Source: Rhizophlyctis rosea (lineage: Eukaryota; Chytridiomycota; Chytridiomycetes; Rhizophlyctidales; Rhizophlyctidaceae). Taken from it: DNA of 64,000 bases. The stretch spans positions 42,409 through 106,408 of the forward strand of contig JADGJC010000130.1 of the NCBI GenBank assembly GCA_027596075.1, given 5' to 3'. The position numbers and the translations under genes were made by a program. Below the pieces are notes generated by a model that saw only the letters and a program-made list of their open reading frames with translations, was not told where the DNA came from and did not search any database. Within the stretch, counting starts at the first letter, position 1; the number at the start of each line of letters is the position of its first letter. Positions 34,716 to 45,978 of the stretch are shown here, piece by piece.

Positions 34716-35140
34716 TTACGACGTTCTTACCAAGATGATTACGTTCGTTCATGCGCAACCCCAAATCGTAAACAAACTGTTGACGCATATTGGCACGCCG
34801 GCTATCGCAGATCTTTTGTTGAAGCTGATCAGCATAGAGCACTTGCCGGAGGGACGACGTGGAATCGTTTGGGTAAGCTTTTCGATGTTGATTGCTTTAC
34901 ACGCTTTTCTTGAAATAACATATTTTTGGAATAGTGGTTGGCTGAGGAAGGCTTGATCCCGAATTTGGTTTCAAGACTGGATTCAAATCAAGATCCAGAC
35001 GTGAGAACTGCAGTTTGTAAACTTATTGTCGCCGTAAATTGCTGACGCTTCGTACTCGCAGATACATAATACCGCCTCCCGAACTCTGTTGGACATCATT
35101 GCAGTCAGCTATCAAGACATCGGCTCACTCGAGTAAGTCG
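34716..35140 (+). pseudogene. SAPS-domain (SIT4/PP6 phosphatase-associated) gene fragment
   Basis: Directly after the helicase piece, with no spacer, comes VLTKMITFVHAQPQIVNKLL, GTPAIADLLLKLISIE, PEGRRG. Introns separate this from WLAEEGLIPNLVSRLD and NTASRTLLDIIAVSYQDIG. This is the conserved core of the SAPS family of regulatory subunits for SIT4/PP6-type phosphatases. The rest of the protein (usually over 700 aa) is absent. Confidence 0.8.
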
Positions 35141-35174
35141 TGCCCAGTCTATGCGGGTGCCCAGTCTATGCGGG
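35141..35174 (+). repeat. 17-bp tandem duplication
   Basis: TGCCCAGTCTATGCGGG occurs twice in a row inside the intron-like stretch after the last SAPS exon. Confidence 0.8.
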
Positions 35175-35925
35175 TGAAATCGTCGACACGGCTGAACATC
35201 TAGGCATCACAGTGTGGAATATATCTTGTGAGTACTGTTTTCATTTCTGAAGGCAACTTCTTCTGCAAAGTTGAATAACAATCATCCAAAACGCTCTTTT
35301 CCCTGTAGGGTCTTCTTGCCGTACTCAAAACCTGCCTCCCAACCGACACCATAGCATACCTTCAAGATCGTCTCCGCAACGAAAGCATCTACGGTGTCTC
35401 CACCGCCCACCGCACTAACGGCGTCCGCTTGAACTTTGCATCCCCCTTCGGCGGCAAGGCGAGTTCCGCCCCTCCAAACGTCGATACTTTGCCTGTAGAG
35501 GATGCCACCCAGGTCCACCGCGCGGCCATCGTGAAGGAGTATGACAAGGAACGGGAGGGAAGAAAGTGCCTTGGCCGAGGATCTACTTCAAGGGCGGAAG
35601 GCATCGGAAATGCGTGTTTGCGGTTGGGGATGGGAGGGGGTATGCGAGTGATGAAGACGATAATGACACTTCCCCCGTCTCCCCGCTTCAAAAGTGATTC
35701 TCTCCCTTCCGTGGTTGCCGCTGGTCTTGCCGTCTGCGGTTCGGGTGCGGGTTCGATCTTCTCGCCTTACACCCACCCAACGTGCGCTCATTGGCCCTGA
35801 CTACGCTGCTAAGGGCATCCAGAAATTGGGTTTGGCCCTTACCTTCGTTATCCTTGGTGCCTGCTACTACGTCCTCATGGCATTGCTGCGTTCGCGCTCA
35901 GCATGCTGAGGGTATGACCATCGCT
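35175..35925 (+). pseudogene. Further coding remnants, family not recognised
   Basis: A frame near 35310-35470 reads GLLAVLKTCLPTDTIAYLQD and STAHRTNGVRLNFASPFGG. A separate frame near 35790-35905 gives a membrane-helix-like KLGLALTFVILGACYYVLMA. They look like exons of one or two other genes and end the mosaic. No family is assigned. Confidence 0.35.
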
Positions 35926-36614
35926 GGGTCTCCTGCCGTTGCTGCTTCTGGTTAGGCGATTTCCGAAGATGGTGTTGAAGGACAGACGGAGGGTGTTCCG
36001 AGAACTATCTTGTGAAGGATGAAAGTTCCACGGAGCATGTGAGCAGTCGTGGGTATCGGGAGTGGGCGGGGAGGGTGCATTATTTTCGGGGGATTGATGG
36101 GTTGATTGAGATGTTGGGGAAGGGAGTGGGGGGGGGGGAGGGTGGTGTAATGTATATCGTCTTGTTGAGTTTTATGCTTTATAGCTAGAGTGATTGTGGG
36201 GTGTGGGGAAGGGTGCGTTGGCCATATATATCATTGCATTTTGATCTTGATTAGTATACTCAATAATATACCGTTTCCCGCTTGTTTGCTTATTTGCTCA
36301 AAAACGTTCTCTGAGTTCATCATCTTAGACGTGCAAGCCTACACGAAAAGTACGCAGGAACCGAAAGCGCCAGTCACAGATGTTTATGAGAGACATCCTG
36401 CCTCAATTGATTCGAGCTACATTTCATGTTTTACAGTCTTTTCATGAAGTCAACCAGCAAAATATGTGGTCTACGCGCCAACTGTTTGATTGAAACCTCG
36501 AATGGCGCCTTAGTAGGTATATGGCGTCAATTCAATAACGGCAGCGTGTGGCTGCCGAATCAGACCCCCCAAAAAATGCAACTAATATTGAAGCAAGGCA
36601 AAGACGGAAGAAAA
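35926..36614. other. Intergenic with a G-run
   Basis: A long G-run lies around 36128-36138 in G-rich DNA. Nothing else is supported. Confidence 0.4.
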
Positions 36615-36725
36615 TAGGAAAAAAAGGGCCGCTGAGCTCCATGGCCCGGTATCGAACCTGCGCCCACCCAAGAAGGGGGCAAGGGTCACAGGTGGAAGCC
36701 CTAGCGCATGTGCCAAGTAAGCTAT
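36615..36725 (-). repeat. tRNA-derived SINE-like element (type D)
   Basis: On the minus strand: A-box-like TTGGCACATGCGC (complement of 36704-36716), a hairpin GCCCCCTTCTTGGGTGGGC, a B-box AGGTTCGATACC (complement of 36648-36659), then a run of seven T (complement of 36619-36625). It is placed between exonuclease copy 2 and novel-family copy 2, as the type B element is in unit 1. Confidence 0.55.
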
Positions 36726-38309
36726 GAACATGGGAACATTCATAACTTGTCGACTTGCACTTGTCAATCAATTGCATTCCCCAAGTGGGCTCGGAGCGGA
36801 GGTGGCTTGGACAAATCTTGGGAGATATGCTCTTAGTCAAATGATTGTAATCATTACCGGCAGCGGTTTGCGCGCTAGGGTTCCACCCGCCTCCGAAGAT
36901 TACAGTCACAGTGGGCGCGCGGGTCAGTGATGACATGAGCATGGCCTCTTTCTTTTTGATTTTTCTGGTTGTGTTTGCTGTCGTCTCGCGCACACTTTAC
37001 ATCGATCATTCCTTTCTTCCATTTTATATTCCTGTTTGCTCTCGTCTGGCACACACTTTACTATTATTCCCTTCTTCTCATACAGCATTATATGTTGTTG
37101 CGTATTATTGAAGGCTTGTTTTGCGCCACCTGTAACTCACGCAGTCATTTTGAGAGCCAATGAACTTTCACTTGTGATAACCATCTTCATATTTTTGATG
37201 TGTGCACTATGTGCTGCGTGAATGCATTGACAATGCTGCTTGGAAGTCTTGTGAAAGTATGATAGCTTGTCCAGTACTCGTCTCTTGAAAATTCAGGGAG
37301 TGATGCCGTACGCACATTACCATACATCTGAACAATGCCCCCTATGTAAACGTTCCTGCTATGCTATTTACGACTTTGGCAGTCGTTTGAATCACCTCGA
37401 ATCCATGTGAATGGTAACACTGCCGAGCTTGTTCCAGTCAGAACCTCAATCACCAGTTATTTGGTCCATGCGATCTTGCATCAGTGCGGACATCGGACAT
37501 ATTTCCGATGATTTTCCGCAACCGGTAAGGTAAGCACCCTGAGTACTCTGGATTGCTCTACTTCATCTACCAAAATGTGGGCCTGTAGTTGACTATTCGA
37601 CCTCTGCCTCTGCCGGTGAAGGCACGGACTTTTGGCTGATCGACGCGCCGATATAATGCCTGGACCGGCGTCTCCCCCACGCCACCAATCCTGCGGCCCC
37701 AACAGGCGCCTTGGCTTCACCCAGTCCCATGTACAAATCATGCAGCCACTGTACGTAGTGTACGGGCCTCCTTTCTGACATTGATTGGGCGCGACTGTGG
37801 ATGTAACGCGTTCCCAATTGCAGGACCACTATCCCATTCCTGCCCCCAGGGTGTCCACTCCTCTCTACATCATCAGCTTCTCCACCTGTCATCCTGACAA
37901 ATACTTCAACATAATTGCAAGGGGTTGAGATCCACAATGGTGGGAGCGGAAGCGTAGCACAAGGTGCCAATTTTGCGCAACCCAAAAGAGTATGCAGTAG
38001 ATGCTTCATGCAGAAAGTTGTTGATGCTCGCAGTCAGCAAAAGTCAGCCAGGCTGTGCTGGTTGTGCTCGAATCATGGGAGCCTCAAAACAATCACGAAA
38101 CAAATGGAAATGACGACTTTTGGCCTGCGGAGCAAGGGGGAGAGAGCAATCCACACGCCCCCTTTCCTCTTCGCTGGGGCTAAACAACCCCAAAGGCCCA
38201 TTTTGCATATAAACCCCAATACGAACTCACTTTCAAACCCTGCTGCCGTTTCGTCATTCGTGTTCTTAAACCCTTCCTTGCACCCTTAACCCTTGTCATC
38301 ATCAACATC
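36726..38309. other. Intergenic, no supported gene
   Basis: Short hydrophobic and basic frames appear on both strands but none has a motif. The last 100 bases are the likely leader of the gene at 38310. Confidence 0.4.
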
Positions 38310-39860
38310 ATGGAAGTCGACGCATGGGATGCGTCCCACGACACCAGCGCCCTCATCCCTTCACAACCTGCCCGGCTCATGGTCACTCATCTCCCCAAAT
38401 CTCTGGACGGAAAACCCCTTGCGAGCCTGAAGTGGAGATCGGTAGCCAAGAGGCTGGCCGCGGAGGACTGGTATGAGCATATTGACGTTGCCAAAGGGTC
38501 CATCACGTGCCGGAGGGGGGACAAGTGTGCTAGTCTGGAGGCATATTTTGAAAACGGGGATGCGGCGCGAGAGATCTGTGGTGGGAAAGTTTGGGAAGGG
38601 GACGAGGACTTGAAGGATTGTGTAGTTGGGTTTGAGGATATTCCAGGGGAGTTTAATAAGGTTGGGGTGTATGAGGACTTGCAGGTGGATGAGGCGGCGG
38701 CGACGTTTGATCCGCTGCATGGTAAGCAATTTGATTGGTGGAGTTTGGACTTTGGTAGTGCGTTGACTGATTTTTTCGCGACAGATGGGAAACCACTCTC
38801 CGCCGAAGTTCATGGTCGGATGACGCGGCGAGGCGCCACGGTCATTAAGAGCGCGATTCAAGAGCAAGGCCTATCCGGGCGATCGGAAGGGACGAGATCC
38901 TCGCCCACTCGACCGACCCAGAGCGCACTATAGCCGCCGGAAACGATCTATTGGCCCATGTGGACGCGCTTCAAGGAAATGACCCCGAGGTACGTCACTC
39001 TATACATGTGATGGAGCATTATTTGCATACATACTGACTACCTTATAGTACTGGGATAGCATCTCCGCCAGGCTCGGTCACCGGAACGAGAAACTGCCCA
39101 AGGCGCCGGGGATACATCATCCGCCCAGCTCTGACGATGATGATGACATACCCCACCCAAGAGAGTGCGTATCCACAGTTGTTTCCTTGTTTTTGCCTTT
39201 GTGAATCTAACAAATACAAATAGACGTCGAACGCTGGCGAAAGCAGCTAAGAAAGCCGCGGCCGAACAACGTTCACGCTCCGTTACGTCGACACATGGCC
39301 ATAAACGCAAGGCCTCCACCTCCTCAAACGCCAGCAGCAACAGCAGCACGAGCAAGCACCGCAAGTCCCCTGCTACAAGGCAACAAGCGTCTCAACCACC
39401 ACAGTCTCGCCAAGGTCCCAATTCCGTTAACCCAGCGCAATCCCACCGCTCACCAAGGTTCCCTCCCCAACAAGTGGTAACTCGCAAAAGGCCCAGATCT
39501 AACTCCCCCGTCCCTCCGACCCAATCCTCGCAAATCCGCACACCGCCCTCACGCCAACAGCAACAACCCTCGAACACCATGTCCAGACTCCCCGCTCATC
39601 CCAGCAACGTCTTCCCTCCATCTAAACGTATTCGTAAACTTCCCCCTAGACGCACTATCGTCGACCTTACCTCCTCCTCCTCCTCCACACAACCCTCCAC
39701 CACCAACCCCGCGCAACAATCACATAGCCGTAATGCCACATCAACCGACGATTCCGACATTGACTCCTCGCCCAAATATCCATCCCAACCCGACATCCCG
39801 CCCGCCGCAGACGAAGCTCCCTCGCTCTCGCGTTCCTCCCGCTCGCAGCATAGAAAGTAA
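38310..39860 (+). pseudogene. Novel nuclear-looking family, copy 2 (one frameshift)
   Basis: Four exons: 38310-38721, 38785-38989, 39049-39164, 39224-39860, with intron phases 1, 0, 2 exactly as in copy 1. Domain A: PARLMVTHLPKSLDGK, WRSVAKRL, SLEAYFENGDAAREI, KDCVVGFEDI. Domain B starts with HGRMTRRGATVIKSAIQEQGL. At about 38873 the frame must shift (1 nt lost) to continue as IGRDEILAHSTDPE, matching the homologues. Without the shift a stop comes at 38931-38933. Exon 3 ends in an acidic SSDDDDD. Exon 4 is K/R-rich, then S/P/Q-rich with KRIRKL. A one-base sequencing error could also explain the break. Its 3' flank is duplicated at the 50.5 kb copy. Confidence 0.7.
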
Positions 39861-39879
39861 ATCGCGTTCTTCTACCTTT

Positions 39880-40410
39880 TCGGCGAAATCGATAGTCATG
39901 CTTAGTCTAAAGTTTCCTACGCGGTTTTCTTCTTTTATTCTCTGCTCTATCCTTTCTTCATTTTCACAGCTTAGTGTCATAGTTTCCAGAATAATCCCCT
40001 ACTGCATAGCAGTTTTCTCTCTTTTCTTTCGTTTCCTTCTCTTTTCTTTCCCTTCTCTTCATTCCGTCGTAGCTGTCGACTTTTTCACATCGTCTAGTGC
40101 GCAGCAAACGGCGCCGGATCGGATATCAGTTGTTCTGTAGAATTATGTAGTTTGTATCATACTGAGGGCTGGAGCTGTCGGCGGTGGGAACATGGGCGCG
40201 GGGACGGTGTCGAGACTTGTATATATATCTGATTTGTATGTAGATTTGCACTTATGTAGATTTGCACTTGATCGTTTGACGGGTGGGATTTGGGTTATGC
40301 TCACAGTATAGTGGCGGATAGGTAGCGGGTGCACGGGGACTCACGAAGGTGGTTTTTTTTAGTTTATCTTTCGTATTAGTCTGATGGGTTGTTCCTAGGG
40401 ATGGCGGGCA
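39880..40410 (+). repeat. Duplicated 3' flank, copy 1
   Basis: About 500 bp matches 51.84-52.35 kb in order: CAGCTTAGT, pyrimidine-rich tract, CC.TCGTAGC, GATCGG.TATCAGTTG.TCTGTAGA, TGTATCATA, ACAGTATAGTGG, GGATAGGTAG, GATGGGTTGTTCC, GGGATGGCG. The matching DNA is non-coding, so a segment was copied and not only the gene. Confidence 0.75.
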
Positions 40411-42112
40411 TGAAGGAACAGTTTTCCACTTTTTTTTCACTCCTCAGAGCCGTTGATTGTCTTTCCAAGCTTGAAATCACCATGGGAAGCCGAATGTGGA
40501 TGTGAAAGCAAGGTCTCTTTTGGAATCGGTCGCATCTCAAAGGCCTGCCCTCATGTTTGGCATCTAAAGTTCGTCGAGGCCTCGCCTGGAAGCCCCTGCG
40601 CATGGCAGAAGATTGGGATGGCCTCTTTGGGTCAGGAGCAGATGACGGATATTTGAAACGCATTCTCGACGTCTTCTTCTTCTTTAGGAGCACATGTCTC
40701 TTGCATTACGTACTAGATTGTGCCGCCTGTCGGAACGCAGGGAGAGTTGTCCGTAACACGCTAAACAGAGTACCTTGGCGTGCGCCGTATCTTCTGCAAC
40801 AAGCCCTTTCCATGAAGTGAGGCTGCAATGAATCTCTTGATTATCACTATCCACAGCTAAGAATATCCGTTGAACTATTATCCTGCCAGTAACAGACTTT
40901 GGCGACCTCAAAGAAATGATTGCATGATGGGCCAGCGTCATCTATCCTTCGTAGTGTCTATACTCTTCCGTTCGACTTTTTGGCGAAATTTGGTATGAGA
41001 CTCTTCGTTGATTCATAATCATCAGCATGAAGTTCATGATACTTTCACTCTTAGCAATGGGGATATGAAGACCTTGAGTATGGCATTACAGCATCCTTAT
41101 AATGCAGTAGTGCTTCAAGTCAATGAATGTGGGAGATGTTCATGATTCTATGTCATTGCATTCCTTGTTTTCCGTCAACAGGGATCGAGATAGGCCATCA
41201 GAACATGAATGTGACCCTTCTGGAGCTTCGGAATCTGAACTCTTTGAGGCACATGATCATAGGTTGCTCAGGGTTGGATGGGAATTTGGCGTCGTGCAGT
41301 TCATGTGGACAAGCCGACCTGGGAAAGGGGAACTTACCATGGGAAGTCAGTGACTCAGGGGAAGAGGATGCTAATACCTTCTGCGATTGTAAACGGGGGT
41401 GCGTTATCTTGATCACCATTCACCCCTGACACTGTTGGAGACAATTACTATCGTTTACGTCGAGGTAAACTCCCTTGTTCCAGACGATGCGTCCCCAGCT
41501 GTCAGCAGGGTTGAGGACGAGGCTGACAGCAATAGGCGAGTCTTCATATATTCCGTCATTGCAGCCGTATTTACGTCCACCCGTTTTCAATGGGTCACTT
41601 GAATTTGCAAGCGACAACGGGCGGCGCAAAGGCTTTAAATTGTCCGAAACGGTTTTTCCAACGTACCGCTTCCCTTTCCTTCTCTGATGATACTACAACA
41701 ACAAATTCTACCTGATCCAACCCAGAGCCCTTCACCAATCCAAACAACAGGAACGACATCACTAATGCAGAAGCAAAATGCGGAAGTGACGCATCGCAGT
41801 GCGCTGAGGAAACCCTAAAGCGTCGCTGCCACATCCGCAACCATCACTCCAGCACATCCAGGACGAATACAGCTACTCGGTTCTCCTTCTGTCCACCAAC
41901 CACTCCTCCTTCCCAACTTCCTTCGCAACTGGAAAATGCATGCTGGTCATGGTCGACACAGTCCAGGCACATCCCGACAAGATCAAAGCTGTAAGCTTCA
42001 TCTATATATCAATGGTCATGCATGCCAGCAGCACAGACTACATGGCTCCAGGATAGGAAAAGCACCTCACTCACTCCATATCAATTCACATCAAATTCCA
42101 TCAATTCGTAGG
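40411..42112. other. Intergenic, no supported gene
   Basis: Overlapping short frames only. No motif, RNA or repeat stands out. Confidence 0.4.
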
Positions 42113-43087
42113 CAGACTGGAGGTGATCCGTCCGGCCATCAGATTTCACACATGAACTTGAAGCAGCTCGAGTTGAGAGGTGATGTTTTCATTTCCGCTA
42201 ACGGTTATATTACGTCAGGAAGTTTCCATGACGCTTTGTGAACATGAGCTGATACCTACCTCCGCAAGTCACCAGTGAGGTAGGACACAAATACATCTGG
42301 CTTTGTAAACATGAGCTGATACCTACCTCCGCAAGTCACCAGTGAGGTAGGATATAATTACATCAATTGGACGGGCAATTTCAACGCCCGGAATCATTCC
42401 CTAGTCCCCAAATACAAAGACAAAACGAGACGCTTCAGACTTAACGCTCTATATTACAACTTTCATCAAGATGCACACTATATACTTGAACTGGGCATAG
42501 GAACGAATAACGTGGAAGGGAATGGGAAGGGAAGGATAATGCTGATGTGCTACAAAACAAAACCTACAACTCATCAATGGGTATGATGCCAGGGTAGTAG
42601 CCAGTTGGCATCATTCAAGGACCAATTTATACTGGTTATGTCACCCGGGTGGGGAGTATGAACTTAAGACGCAAGGGGCTGGGCAGGGCGTCTACAAGCA
42701 GACATATCAGCAACGACATCCTCAGAAAAAATCTAACGACGCAATTGCCGCCGTCGAGCCCTGACCACGGCTGGAGATGGATAGAGAATAAGATGCATTA
42801 TGGATCCGACCATGATTTGAATTCCACACTGGCTCCTCATGCTGACAATGATTGCCCTCAACGACCACAACGGCCGCATTCCCGCCTCCTTCAGTACAAC
42901 TCGTGTATCACTTGCCGGCCAGGCGGCCTCACTCATCACCATGACGACCACCATCATCACCAGCACCAATAGCAGCGCCAAGATGACCGAATCTCCGAAG
43001 CAGTTTCCAAACCCTCAACCTCTTTTTCAGACTGATGAATACATTCCCGCATACCCCGCGTCATCTCGCGAATCCATTGCGGCCTGA
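42113..43087 (+). repeat. Duplicated segment D, copy 2
   Basis: Counterpart of 29.97-31.02 kb, same orientation. It differs by the 67-bp tandem repeat at 42.23-42.36 kb. The shared peptide-like frame (YGSDHDLNST, QRPQRPHSRLLQYNSCI) lies at 42649-42972. A second shared frame, NDHNGRIPASFSTTR here and NDHNAHILPSSSTAR in the other copy, lies at about 42857-43087. Confidence 0.65.
42233..42362 (+). repeat. 67-bp tandem repeat, two units
   Basis: Units start at 42233 and 42300. Each contains AACATGAGCTGATACCTACC followed by TCCGCAAGTCACCAGTGAGG. The matching place in segment D copy 1 has a single diverged unit, so the duplication came after the segment was copied. Confidence 0.85.
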
Positions 43088-44329
43088 TAGCTGACTCTTA
43101 ATGATGATATCTTCATTAGCGCGAAGTTGAGCCATCGCAGAATGGAGTGGAAGAGTGGGAAGAAGGGGAGGTCCCGCATGTGGGGAATAGGTCTGAACTT
43201 TTCGTGGATGATTTGTTGGGTGTGGCAGTACAATGTAATATGTCGGGGGAATTCGTGAAGATTTGAGGAAAGAGTCACGGCGTCTTCTTTACGTATATAA
43301 TTTATCTGAATGTGCCTTCCACTGGGGTTTAGGGAGAGTAGTCAGAACGCGATGAGTGCGCTAGAGATGGAACCTTAGCTAACCTTGAGGGCGCCTCGCC
43401 TATACTGGCTGCAACGAAGGCTTCCGGACTGCGTGAGAAATTTGGGTCTTTCTGATTCTTTGTTTGGAATAGCCATCAAAAGTCTCATGATATCTCTTCC
43501 GGCCTAACAAAGGGGCTGGGAACTCTTTGTGTCAAGTCATAGAATGGTACAGCAGCACTTCGGCGTCTCGATTGCACGCTCATCAGTCTGACTTATTGCA
43601 ATCTTCGCAGCCAAGGTAGGTCATCGGAAACTGATTGTGATAAGATCTGACACCTACAAAGCCACGAAATCTCTACTATCTATGGAGATAGCTCGGGAAC
43701 ATCATGAGAATTGCCAACACATATGTCAGATAGATGAGGATCTGGCGACTCCGGCGTCGTGACTGTTGGTATGGTCAAACGGCCTTGAATCCGTGAAAGT
43801 TACCATGGTTATGGAGCGGTCGTGGATTTGTGTGATATGTGGCCACACCTTTGCGTGCAGAATGGATTTGTTGAGCACTGAAGTCTTTACTGATTGAAGT
43901 TTTTTGACTTGAAGTTTTTGATACTTCAGATCGCTGCGCAAAGCATCAAAGTTCAAGGACCCTCTCAGACCCACGCCAGGGTCCACGAACTGCATCAGCA
44001 CTGAACCCAAATTTGGGCATACTATCGCTCTTTTGGTGTTGATTGCAACATTGTGCGACCCAATGAAACGAAAGGAAGGGAAGGTCTTTCAAAATGTCTT
44101 GTCCATTCCTACTTCACTTCATCGTCAACATAAACATGGGCTGGATGATATTCTTTGTGAATTACTTCAAGCGCACCATGGTAACGTGACGGCGTCGTCA
44201 CACCAGCCAGTTTGGGATACCGAAAGGCAGGGTTACAAATTTTTTGCACGTACCATCAAGAGCCATTTGTTTTGATCTTACACCTGATCATCCAACATCC
44301 CCACAATAGTTCATCTTGGTAGGCCTACG
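43088..44329. other. Intergenic, no supported gene
   Basis: A 94-codon minus frame (43726-44010) has no motif. Nothing else is supported. Confidence 0.4.
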
Positions 44330-44425
44330 TACGGGGTGGAGGGAGCGTATGGGAATTATGGTCCTGCAGCGACTGCCCTATACGGACGGAAGTGACGCGT
44401 ACGCAGGACGTTTGGGGAAGCAGGG
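44330..44425 (+). repeat. Dispersed repeat R, copy 2
   Basis: GAGGGAGCGTATGGGAATTA continues through a C/G block to GACGCGTACGCAGGACGTTTG. It matches the repeats at 29.92 and 52.71 kb. Confidence 0.5.
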
Positions 44426-44860
44426 TGATGTACCGCATTCTCCGGCAAGAAGGTGTTCGCGGTGGGTGTTGTGAATGTAGAGTGATTCATCATTAAATCA
44501 CATCTTGTGGGGTCCAGACCGTCCTTTGACGGCCAAAAGTTATATCAACGACTTCAACGTGATGACTTTGTAGATTCAGTACTTGAGTAGTGTGAAGTGT
44601 GAGAGTTGTGAGTTTCCGGTAACAAGGAGTACAGGGTAACTACTGTAACTTTCCCCAAGTCTCCCAATCTCCACCCCGAATAAATATGAGTCCGATCGGG
44701 CGAACTTGTATCACAAACAAAACACTTTGGACAAATGGAGGGAAATTGGGCTCCACATCTGCCAGTGGACTCGGTGGGGTGCTGGCTGCTGACTGCTCAG
44801 TGCTGAGTGTGGGAATTTTTGGGAATTTTGGGCTCTTTCGCTGCGACCCACATTTCTATG
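44426..44860. other. Intergenic before exonuclease copy 3
   Basis: No gene is supported. GGGAATTTT is repeated near 44812-44829. Confidence 0.4.
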
Positions 44861-44866
44861 TTCCCA
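44861..44866 (+). promoter_or_regulatory. TTCCCA upstream of exonuclease copy 3
   Basis: The hexamer is 24 nt before the ATG at 44891. It is the third plus-strand copy of this arrangement. Confidence 0.35.
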
Positions 44867-44890
44867 CTGTCATCGTTGAACAAAGCGACA

Positions 44891-45601
44891 ATGCCTGCAT
44901 ACAGCAAATATCTCGTTGTTTCGCTTCCAATCTCTGACCCCAACCGAGCTGTCACCCCCGCCCAACTTGGTTACGAACGGGATGGGTTGGACGTCCCGTG
45001 CACGTCTGACAAGGTGACGGCGGACAAGTGGGTTCGGGAGACGTGCATCCACACAGCAGCCAATGGAGTTAAGGGGTGGAGGTGGAGGGTGTTGGGACTC
45101 GATGTGGAAATGGGGAAATGAGGAACCGCGAAGTGTCTTCTTCTGGCAACACCTACCGGCCGGGTACTGGTTTTTCACACAGTTAGGAAGCAGTACGGCA
45201 ATACACTGAGGAGGATGCTCAAGGACGTGGCGGTTCTCAAGGTTGGCGAGGGGATTGATCAAGATGTTGAGAGATTGCGACGAGCGGGTGTCGAGATCAA
45301 TGGCGCAGTGGAGCTTCGGACACTTCTAGACATTTACCAGCGGGAAGATCCCGCCAATGCAACCACCACACACCGCCTAAAAGTCGTCTCGCACCACTAT
45401 CTGGGCATCGCTATCAAACCCGACTTCACTTCTGTTTGGGGCAGGACCGCCCCGCTCGACGACATCTCGATTGAGTATGCGGCACTTGATGCCTTTGCAT
45501 CACTGGAAGTCTTCAGGGTGGTATACAACCGTGTATCAGTCCCAGGAAGGGCAGAATGGGAGCAAACAGCCCGTGCCCATATTGCTGCCAACCGCGCTTG
45601 A
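44891..45601 (+). pseudogene. DEDDy 3'-5' exonuclease-like gene, copy 3 (premature TGA)
   Basis: The ATG at 44891 gives MPAYSKYLVV and the shared LGYERDGLDV block. Motif I is LGLDVEMGK, followed at once by TGA (45119-45121) where the intact copy has an arginine- or lysine-type codon. The frame then stays open for 160 codons with GTAKCLLLATPTGRVLVFHT, motif II GEGIDQDVERLRRAG, LGIAIKPDFTSVWG and motif III IEYAALDAFASLEVF. A single stop in an otherwise clean frame suggests recent loss, a sequencing error, or recoding. It opens the third unit. Confidence 0.75.
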
Positions 45602-45978
45602 GGCAAGTTGCACAGTGTGTCTTTACGAATCTTGAAGCCACTGGGTGACTACATGATTGTCATGCTGGTCTGTTGAACCTATGCATCATTGGGTGTCAGT
45701 AGGATGGGTGGCTTGAAACATCAAGGGGAACTCGCGCGCTCGCTAACCTGTCATCTTTCTTCTCCTCTTTTACAGGCGGTCGGCAGCGATGATGGGGAAC
45801 GTGTGTAATTTTAAATTGGGGTTGGCGGGTGGGGTTGATTCGGAGTAGTTAGTTCATATGTGCATATCTTCGTTCCTTCGGCCGCCATCTCATCAGCGGC
45901 ATATGAGTCGTTATCTGTCGTTCGCGATACTTTCATCATCACACATACGTATCCATCACCCGATCGCGGGTTCGCATC
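45602..45978. other. Intergenic
   Basis: Nothing supported. Confidence 0.4.
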
